A DNA stretch of 38,545 bases from Candidatus Dojkabacteria bacterium (lineage in GTDB: Bacteria > Patescibacteriota > Dojkabacteria > B142 > OLB20): contig JAGQLL010000002.1 in assembly GCA_020429395.1 (NCBI GenBank), positions 1 to 38,545 of the forward strand. The letters run 5' to 3'. Shown in pieces: positions 33,067 through 38,545 of this stretch; the stretch's first letter is position 1, and each line of letters opens with the position of its first letter. The position numbers and the translations under genes were made by a program. The notes beneath the pieces were generated by a model. The model was not told the origin of the DNA and ran no database searches. It saw only the letters and a program-made list of their open reading frames with translations.

Positions 33067-34509
33067 ATGCAAAACACTGTACTGCCCCAAAATAATAATG
33101 TTAGAGAATATTCTGGTCCACCACTTCCTAGGTCAAATGCCTTATTTAATGATATTGATTATCAATTGAGTACTGATTTTCGAGACGCTGTTTTGCAACC
33201 TTCGTCAGCGGGAAATGCATCTACGCAGACTCTTGACACTCCACCGAGTGCTAATGATGTTTCTGTAGCTCAGACTCAACAACCGATTACCCAACCAACA
33301 CTACCTGAAAATCCGCAATTAAATTACACACCCATTCAACCTGTTCCTAGCCAATCTGAACAAAGTCAGCCACCTGTAACACCTCAGGTTTCTCAAGTAT
33401 ACAAACCAGCCCAGGAGAACAAAGTAATTCTTGGATCAAATATTACTAACTTCAATTCCATAAATGATTTACTTTCTTTAGCTGTCGATAAAGGAGCGTC
33501 TGACTTACATATTTCTGTTGGATATCCTCCCCTACTGAGGATCAATGGAGACTTACTTCCAGTACCTTCTCAAGTGTTAACTCAAGAAAAAGTTTCTCAA
33601 CTGTTTACTGAGATTTTACAGGAAAATCAGAAAAAACAATTAATGAATTATCTTGATATTGATTTTTCTTACACACATACAACCGGAAACAGATTTAGAA
33701 TAAATATATTTCACAAACAAGGTCAGCTGGCTGGTGCTTTTCGATTGATTCCATCAAAAATCAGAACAATTACCGATCTCGGAATGCCCAGTATCCTTCA
33801 AGATTTTACTACAGTTGCAAATGGCCTAGTATTGATTACTGGTCCAACCGGTAGTGGAAAAAGTACGACAATTGCATCAGTCATTCAAGAGATCAATCTT
33901 ACGCAAGCAAGGCACATTATCACAATTGAGGATCCTGTGGAATACTTATTTCCAAGGGCAAAAGCATTGGTTAATCAAAGAGAGGTTGGAAAAGATGTTC
34001 GAAGTTGGACTCGAGGGTTGAGAGAAATTCTAAGAGAGGATCCTGATGTTGTTCTTGTTGGAGAAATGAGAGACTATGAAACTATCGCGTTGACGATAAC
34101 TGCAGCCGAAACTGGTCATTTGGTGTTTTCTACATTGCACACAAACTCCGCTTCTCAGACTATTGATCGTATAATTGATGTATTCCCTGATGTTCAACAA
34201 GCTCAAATACGTGCTCAGTTGGCAAATGTGATTCATGCAGTTGTATCTCAAAGATTAATCCCACTAAAAAGCGGAGGAAGAAAAGCAGTTTGCGAAATTA
34301 TGATTGCTACCCCTGCTATTAGAAATGCCATTCGTGAAAAGAAAACATACCAAATTGATAATATGATTCAAACTAGTTCTGAATTGGGTATGATCAGTTT
34401 GGAGAAATCGCTTGTCAATTTGATTAGATCAGGTGAAATCACTCTAGATGAAGCGCAGGCATATACAGTCAAACATAATGATTTAATTAGTTTATTAAAA
34501 CAAAATTAA
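33067..34509 (+). CDS. pilT: Type IV pilus retraction ATPase PilT with long disordered N-terminus
   Basis: PilT depolymerises pili for retraction and twitching. The ATPase core begins near residue 125 (INDLLSLAVDKGASDLHISVG), with Walker A GPTGSGKS at 259-266, the Asp box IITIEDPVEYLF, REDPDVVLVGEMRD, and the C-terminal AIRE motif of PilT (AIREKKTYQIDNMIQ). The first ~120 residues are Pro/Gln/Ser/Thr-rich and probably disordered, making the protein 480 residues against about 345-370 usually. Its stop shares a base with the pilC start (TAATG). Confidence 0.94.
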   Translation: MQNTVLPQNNNVREYSGPPLPRSNALFNDIDYQLSTDFRDAVLQPSSAGNASTQTLDTPPSANDVSVAQTQQPITQPTLPENPQLNYTPIQPVPSQSEQSQPPVTPQVSQVYKPAQENKVILGSNITNFNSINDLLSLAVDKGASDLHISVGYPPLLRINGDLLPVPSQVLTQEKVSQLFTEILQENQKKQLMNYLDIDFSYTHTTGNRFRINIFHKQGQLAGAFRLIPSKIRTITDLGMPSILQDFTTVANGLVLITGPTGSGKSTTIASVIQEINLTQARHIITIEDPVEYLFPRAKALVNQREVGKDVRSWTRGLREILREDPDVVLVGEMRDYETIALTITAAETGHLVFSTLHTNSASQTIDRIIDVFPDVQQAQIRAQLANVIHAVVSQRLIPLKSGGRKAVCEIMIATPAIRNAIREKKTYQIDNMIQTSSELGMISLEKSLVNLIRSGEITLDEAQAYTVKHNDLISLLKQN

Positions 34510-35723
34510 TGGCATTATTTCAGTACGAAGCAGCCGATAAACAAGGCAAAGTTATCTCAGGAAAACGTGATGCAGATTCTGCAAAAGAAATCGTCGACTT
34601 CTTACATGAGAAAGACTTAATCGTTATCACTATTGAAGAGTCTTTCGATTTTAAGAATATTCTTTCTCTCCAGATAGGAGGTGTACCTTATAAAGAAAGA
34701 GTTTTTCTGATTAAACAACTTACGTTTATGATGGAGGCTGGATTGCCTATATTGCAGTCTCTTGAGGTTTTGGTTGATCAAGCTAAATATCCAGGCTTAA
34801 AAGAAAAGTTAAAAAAAGCTCACAACGATGTTAAAGGTGGTTTACCTTTGGCTACTTCATTTGCAAAACAGGATGTACTATTTGATGAAATTCAAATCAG
34901 CTTAATCCAATCTGCCGAGAAAAGTGGAAACCTAGTGGAGGTTATGCAACAAATCTCAATTGATATTGAGAAAAAACAAAAGCTTAAAAACAAAGTGAAA
35001 AATGCTTTGATATACCCTACTATCATTGTCCTAACTGCTATAGTTGTGATGGTAATTTTGGTAATTTACATGGTGCCTGCAGTAGTTGATTTATATTCTG
35101 ACTTGGGTGCTGAAGATCAAATACCTCTGATTACAAGGATTCTTGTCGGAATCAGTAATTTCTTTACATCTCCTGGAGGACTGATTGTTACTGCTTTGAT
35201 TGTACTTGGATTAGTTTTGGGTTATAGGGTTGCTTATGCATCACAGGGTGGTAAAAGTGTTATTGATAAAGCATATTTAAAGATGCCTATTTTAGGTAAG
35301 TTATTGAACAATGTTCAAGTTGTGGAAATGACTAGGATGTTAGCTATGCTTTTAAAGAGTGGTATTCCTATTATTGACGCTATGTATTCTACAGCAGGAG
35401 GATTAAGCAATTATCATTATAGTACCGCATTAATCACATCTGCAGAAAAAGTTTCAAAAGGATCTTCGATCGCCCTCTCTTTAGCTAGGTCTGAGGTTAT
35501 ACCTAATATCGTGATTAAAATGATTGCAACGGGTGAAGATACAGGTTCATTAGATAAAATTTTGAAAGATTTGTCAGAATTCTATGAAAACGAAGTGAAT
35601 GAAATGACAGCAAATCTCACTAGTTTAATTGAACCGGTGCTATTATTAGTTGTGGGAATAATGGTAGCATTTCTGGCGATTGCTGTGTATTTCCCTATTT
35701 ACAATATAGCTCAAATTATTTAA
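34509..35723 (+). CDS. pilC: Type IV pilus inner-membrane platform protein PilC
   Basis: PilC (GspF family) is the membrane platform on which pilins are assembled. The 404-residue protein starts with the short N-terminal domain FQYEAADKQGKVISG. It carries two T2SSF domains (about 67-190 and 270-392) with RVFLIKQLTFMMEAGLPILQ and EMTRMLAMLLKSGIPIIDA. Three membrane helices lie near 169-190, 218-238 and 373-397. Family length is normal. It is translationally coupled to pilT and precedes the first pilin gene by 23 nt. Confidence 0.95.
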   Translation: MALFQYEAADKQGKVISGKRDADSAKEIVDFLHEKDLIVITIEESFDFKNILSLQIGGVPYKERVFLIKQLTFMMEAGLPILQSLEVLVDQAKYPGLKEKLKKAHNDVKGGLPLATSFAKQDVLFDEIQISLIQSAEKSGNLVEVMQQISIDIEKKQKLKNKVKNALIYPTIIVLTAIVVMVILVIYMVPAVVDLYSDLGAEDQIPLITRILVGISNFFTSPGGLIVTALIVLGLVLGYRVAYASQGGKSVIDKAYLKMPILGKLLNNVQVVEMTRMLAMLLKSGIPIIDAMYSTAGGLSNYHYSTALITSAEKVSKGSSIALSLARSEVIPNIVIKMIATGEDTGSLDKILKDLSEFYENEVNEMTANLTSLIEPVLLLVVGIMVAFLAIAVYFPIYNIAQII

Positions 35724-35746
35724 TTATTATTTATTATTTTTTCTCA

Positions 35747-36166
35747 ATGAAAGCAAAAAAAGCTTTTACATTACTTGAATTGCTCGTAGCTATGGCTATT
35801 ATCGCAATTTTGATAGCTTTAGCAATATTTGGTATTTTACAAGTTCAAAAGAACTCTAGAGACACACAAAGAAGAAAAGCTTTGGAGGATGTAAACATAG
35901 GAATACAGTCATTTTATTCTAAATATGGCCAATATCCTGAAACAATCACCTTTATTGATAATGAGGCAGATTTAGCTGGAGCTGGTACTGGTACAGTAGA
36001 ATTAAAGAATTCTGCAAGAGCAGGTTCGACTACAACTGGTAATACTACAAAATACGGATATTTCAATGACTCAGATGGATACAAACTAGCTTTCTGTGAT
36101 GAAGATGACGAGGTTTATAACGCAGGTATTCATCCAACTGGCTACAATGCATGTTCTGAGTTTTAA
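35747..36166 (+). CDS. Type IV prepilin (major-type pilin)
   Basis: A 139-residue prepilin with a short basic leader and a processing site MKAKKA|FTLLELLVAMAIIAIL; Glu at mature +5 is present. The hydrophobic N-terminal helix (about 7-31) embeds in the membrane and later in the fibre. The residue before the cut is Ala rather than the usual Gly. The globular part has RDTQRRKALEDVN and GQYPETI, the pattern of pseudopilins and CPR pilins, and a Cys pair (near 116 and 136) for a C-terminal disulfide loop. It is directly downstream of pilC and could be the main pilus subunit. Confidence 0.88.
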   Translation: MKAKKAFTLLELLVAMAIIAILIALAIFGILQVQKNSRDTQRRKALEDVNIGIQSFYSKYGQYPETITFIDNEADLAGAGTGTVELKNSARAGSTTTGNTTKYGYFNDSDGYKLAFCDEDDEVYNAGIHPTGYNACSEF

Positions 36167-36176
36167 TTAATGTTAA

Positions 36177-36647
36177 ATGTCAGAAAATAAAAATAAGAAA
36201 AGGATAATCCAGAAAAAGGATAATAATTTATTATTCTATGCACTAATTGGTTTGGTACTGGTTTTACTAATAATCGGTTTCTCAATAAGCAGATTAGCTC
36301 TTTGGCAAAAAGATATTAGGGATAAGCAAAGAGTTGAGATAATGGAAAGTGTTGTTTCCGAAATTGAAAAGTTAAAGAGTGAAAACGAAAATTATCCTGA
36401 AGCAGTATTTTTCAAAACCGATTCTGTATTAATTTGCTCTACTATTGATTGTTTTATTAGTGAAGAGGTAGTGATTAATGGCTCTGCAAAAGGAACATCA
36501 GACATCTTAAACAAAACTGACAGAAATTACACAAAATATGCATATGAACTCACTGAGGAGGCCTATAAGATTGCTTATTGTGATGAAGAAGGAAATATTC
36601 GTAATTTCGGAAAAGCACCTTTTGGTGAAGAGTTGAATTGTGAGTGA
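36177..36647 (+). CDS. Pilin-like membrane-anchored protein without prepilin signal
   Basis: A 156-residue paralog of the pilin encoded just upstream. QKDIRDKQRVEIMESVVSEI and ENYPEAVFF align with QKNSRDTQRRKALEDVN and GQYPETITF. Near the end AYKIAYCDEEGNIRNFGKAPFG aligns with GYKLAFCDEDDEVYNAG and beyond. Four Cys suggest two disulfides. The N-terminus, though, has no type III signal: the FTLLE cut site is replaced by a basic stretch and a plain membrane helix (about 18-40, LLFYALIGLVLVLLIIGFSI). It should stay anchored and not be processed by the prepilin peptidase. It could prime or cap assembly, or regulate pilin levels; that is inference. It ends in TGA. Confidence 0.75.
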   Translation: MSENKNKKRIIQKKDNNLLFYALIGLVLVLLIIGFSISRLALWQKDIRDKQRVEIMESVVSEIEKLKSENENYPEAVFFKTDSVLICSTIDCFISEEVVINGSAKGTSDILNKTDRNYTKYAYELTEEAYKIAYCDEEGNIRNFGKAPFGEELNCE

Positions 36648-36654
36648 TTAAATC

Positions 36655-37479
36655 ATGGAATTATTATTAATTTTACAGGTTTTTATCTTCGGACTGGTTT
36701 GGGGAAGCTTTCTAAACATGGCTGTTTATCGGGTCAAGCATGAAATGAATTTTTCAGGTAGGTCATTTTGTGATCATACTAAAGAGAATCTGACCTGGAA
36801 AGATTTGATTCCCCTACTCTCTTATATTGTTTACAAAGGAAAGTGTCGTCACTGTGGTGAAAAATTACCAAAAATTTACCCCTTCGTGGAAGTATTGACT
36901 GGAACTCTATTTGTTTTTGGATTCTGGCACTTATGGGTCAACTACTTAGATAAACCATTACTCGGACTAAATTTATTAATTACGATCATATACATTCTTT
37001 TTTTCCTTTTTTTTGCAATATATGACTACTTATACTGGGAAGTCAATGTAAGAGCTATAAAGAGTGCACTGGTGTCAGCTGCAATTTTTTCGATACTTGC
37101 AATAATCTTGAATAATTACCAACTTGTAATTCCAGGTATAGGGGGATTTATAGGGGCTTTCGTTGCAGGTTTAATCATCTACTTAATTGTTAAATCTACA
37201 AAAGGCTCTGGTATGGGTGAGGGAGACATCTATCTAATGGCATTCGCTGGTTTTGTAGTAGGGATTGATGGATTGATCCCACTCTTTTTGATCAGTTCTG
37301 TAAGCGGATCAATTATTGGCATTATTAAAGCTCTAAAAATCAAAAAATTTCACGGAGTTCAAATACAATTTGTTCCATTTATAAGTTTTGCGGCATTAGC
37401 GGTATTTTTTTGGAAGGATTTCATTCTAAAGATTCTTTCTTTAGATGATTTCTTTTCTTTAATAAATAATTATTTATGA
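36655..37479 (+). CDS. pilD: Prepilin leader peptidase / N-methyltransferase
   Basis: PilD cleaves prepilin leaders and methylates the new N-terminus in the membrane. The 274-residue protein has the methyltransferase N-domain with WGSFLNMAVYRV near 16-27 and LIPLLSYIVYKGKCRHCGEK near 51-70. The A24 peptidase aspartates are D124 (AIYDYLYWEV) and D191 (GMGEGDIYL). About seven membrane helices follow. The cytoplasmic zinc loop is incomplete: the second Cys pair (C64, C67) is present but the first is C39-D-H-T, lacking one Cys; His41 may substitute. It sits 7 nt after the pilin-like gene and overlaps the next prepilin gene by 4 nt. Confidence 0.92.
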   Translation: MELLLILQVFIFGLVWGSFLNMAVYRVKHEMNFSGRSFCDHTKENLTWKDLIPLLSYIVYKGKCRHCGEKLPKIYPFVEVLTGTLFVFGFWHLWVNYLDKPLLGLNLLITIIYILFFLFFAIYDYLYWEVNVRAIKSALVSAAIFSILAIILNNYQLVIPGIGGFIGAFVAGLIIYLIVKSTKGSGMGEGDIYLMAFAGFVVGIDGLIPLFLISSVSGSIIGIIKALKIKKFHGVQIQFVPFISFAALAVFFWKDFILKILSLDDFFSLINNYL

Positions 37480-38018
37480 ATACAATAAAGCGAGGATATA
37501 CCCTTCTTGAAATATTGGTTGTAATGGCAATTATCGCTATCTTATTGTCTATGCTAGTTAGTGTTATGGCTGATTTCAGAAGGACTGTAGAACTTCAACA
37601 GGCTAGTGATTTTATAGCATCGAGTATTAATGAGACTAAAAACTATGCAGCAAATAATATTTTGCCTGATCAAGTTATTATAGATAAGGATAGTATTTAT
37701 GCTTATCAGATCCTTCCTACTTCTAATAATCTTGAACGAAGAATTTGTGAAAAATATAGAAGCTCCTCTTGGGATTGCACGATTTCGGGCAAAATAGATA
37801 TGTTTCTAGATATGGACGATAAAATAGTTTTAAATCCAGTTGGTTGTGATAGTATTTTATTAATCAATTTGACGAGTGATTGGCAGGTTGGAACGTATGG
37901 GACATATAGTGATAATTCTTGTGTTATAGAGATGTCACATCGGGATGATTCTGATATCTTTAGAAAATTTGTTTTTGATGGAAAAAAGAATACATTTGAA
38001 ATCGAATATGGGAGTTAA
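37476..38018 (+). CDS. Minor prepilin / pseudopilin (GspH/FimT-like)
   Basis: A 180-residue prepilin with leader and cut site MNTIKRG|YTLLEILVVMAIIAIL, where Gly precedes the cut and Glu is at mature +5. One hydrophobic helix (about 12-30) is followed by a mainly beta globular region and four Cys spread over 88-149. The start overlaps the pilD stop (ATGA). It is one of several minor pilins that probably form the priming tip complex. The family assignment to GspH/FimT is by general shape only. Confidence 0.82.
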   Translation: MNTIKRGYTLLEILVVMAIIAILLSMLVSVMADFRRTVELQQASDFIASSINETKNYAANNILPDQVIIDKDSIYAYQILPTSNNLERRICEKYRSSSWDCTISGKIDMFLDMDDKIVLNPVGCDSILLINLTSDWQVGTYGTYSDNSCVIEMSHRDDSDIFRKFVFDGKKNTFEIEYGS

Positions 38019-38520
38019 TAAAAAAAATATAAATGCATTTGGGTTATTAGAGTCGATTATTGCTATTGGCGTATTTGGTGTAACTATTGTTATAGGTTTA
38101 TCTTTGATAGTAAAGTCTCTAGCAATTATCAAGGATAATCAAGTCGCTGATCAAGCTTCTGCACTTATGTATACTTCCTTGGAATATGTGAGATCTCCAT
38201 TGGTAAGGGCTGAAGATCTCACCAAAGATGCATATTATAAATTGGATTTAAATACCGATGGTGAGATTATAGGTATAATTGAAACTTCTTCTGTCTCAGC
38301 AATTGAAGCTAACAATTCGTGTAATACATCTTTTGAATACTTTGTAGATGTTGATGGACCTGACTCTGCAGGAATTTTCTGTAACCAAATAACTGTTGAC
38401 TATGTAAATAGCGCAGATCCTACAAGTGATTATATTATTAAATCAATTGGTGTTTATAAAATCAGAGATGGTTATAGATATAGTGAATCTGTTGGATTTA
38501 AAAGTAGAACTCAACCATAA
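38008..38520 (+). CDS. Minor prepilin (PilV/GspI-like)
   Basis: A 170-residue prepilin. I place the start at 38008, giving MGVNKKNINA|FGLLESIIAIGVFG, with Ala before the cut and Glu at mature +5. The frame is open to an ATG at 37945, but that extra part would put a non-basic 21-residue extension before the leader. The GLLESIIA pattern is like PilV/GspI minor pilins. The globular domain has two Cys (near 112 and 130). It overlaps the preceding gene by 11 nt and stops just before another gene. Confidence 0.82.
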   Translation: MGVNKKNINAFGLLESIIAIGVFGVTIVIGLSLIVKSLAIIKDNQVADQASALMYTSLEYVRSPLVRAEDLTKDAYYKLDLNTDGEIIGIIETSSVSAIEANNSCNTSFEYFVDVDGPDSAGIFCNQITVDYVNSADPTSDYIIKSIGVYKIRDGYRYSESVGFKSRTQP

Positions 38521-38523
38521 ATC

Positions 38524-38545
38524 ATGAAAAATATTAACAAAAAGA
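38524..38545 (+). CDS. Start of a further gene, cut by the window end
   Basis: An ATG at 38524, 3 nt after the preceding stop, opens a frame reading MKNINKK before the window ends. The Lys/Asn-rich start is like a prepilin leader, and the context suggests another minor pilin, but too little is present to decide. Confidence 0.4.

Noticed and set aside
32281-33862. 17-nt identical repeat in pilB and pilT (around 32285 and 33841)
   Set aside because: It encodes the shared Walker A residues of two homologous ATPases and is explained by protein conservation.
37945-38007. Earlier start for the last complete prepilin
   Set aside because: The downstream ATG at 38008 gives a normal basic leader directly before the cut site and a shorter overlap.
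1-38545. CRISPR array, insertion sequence, prophage or toxin-antitoxin/defence island
   Set aside because: No spaced direct repeats, transposase, phage structural genes or defence families were seen; the only recombinase stands alone among housekeeping genes.

Overview
The window reads as one contiguous piece of an AT-rich bacterial chromosome, most likely from the Candidate Phyla Radiation (Patescibacteria). The basis is indirect: compact overlapping genes, small or degenerate versions of several normally conserved proteins (DNA polymerase III delta', LspA, L31, LCP and Lgt-like proteins), several protein families I associate with CPR genomes (DUF5663-like and DUF5656-like proteins), and a type IV pilus locus of the minimal CPR kind. 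The rpsF-ssb-rpsR cluster is not followed by rplI (L9), which fits CPR groups reported to lack L9 (Microgenomates and relatives; Dojkabacteria or Katanobacteria are also possible). I cannot fix the phylum. The genetic code is standard: TGA is used as a stop (prfA, the 36.2-kb pilin-like gene, prepilin peptidase) and TGG encodes Trp.

Layout. Plus strand 243-8567: CCA-adding enzyme, MBL/beta-CASP RNA hydrolase, YchF, then rpsF-ssb-rpsR, a 643-residue multidomain protein of unknown role, and an S41 (CtpA-like) protease. Minus strand 8560-10825: rpmE-prfA-prmC, meeting the protease gene tail to tail with an 8-nt overlap. Plus strand 10971-23694: a degenerate MBL-fold protein, dnaB, two small unknowns, tRNA-Leu(CAA), efp, a membrane protein with a Lys-rich tail, an M16 peptidase, an Lgt-like membrane protein, lspA, an RluD-type pseudouridine synthase, an LCP-LytR_C protein, yebC, ruvC-ruvA-ruvB and a DUF5656-like membrane protein. 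A 398-nt gene-free stretch follows, with a promoter candidate and hairpins, then a tyrosine recombinase (24093-25190) closed by a strong terminator. Minus strand 25249-31139: a delta'-like gene, gyrB, gyrA and greA, with greA behind an attenuator-like leader. Plus strand 31253 to the end: type IV pilus genes pilB, pilT, pilC, a major-type prepilin, a pilin-like protein that has lost its processing signal, prepilin peptidase and two minor prepilins, with the next gene cut by the window edge.

How the parts connect. Most of the window is housekeeping: translation (S6, S18, L31, RF1 and its methylase PrmC, EF-P, YebC, tRNA-Leu), replication and repair (DnaB, SSB, gyrase, delta', RuvABC, Xer), RNA maturation (Cca, beta-CASP hydrolase, pseudouridine synthase) and envelope functions (S41, M16, LspA, LCP). 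The tRNA gene does not encode its CCA end, so the Cca enzyme in the window is needed to finish it. The pilus cluster encodes assembly and retraction ATPases, platform, processing enzyme and substrates.

The most interesting candidates are the four-segment attenuator-like leader of greA with a possible 18-codon leader peptide; the unknown protein occupying the L9 position; the anchored pilin paralog without a cleavage signal; the degenerate Lgt-like protein beside a compact LspA; the active-site-less MBL-fold protein before dnaB; and the near absence of Shine-Dalgarno sequences except before the recombinase gene. I did not find a CRISPR array, an insertion sequence, a prophage or a recognisable defence system.
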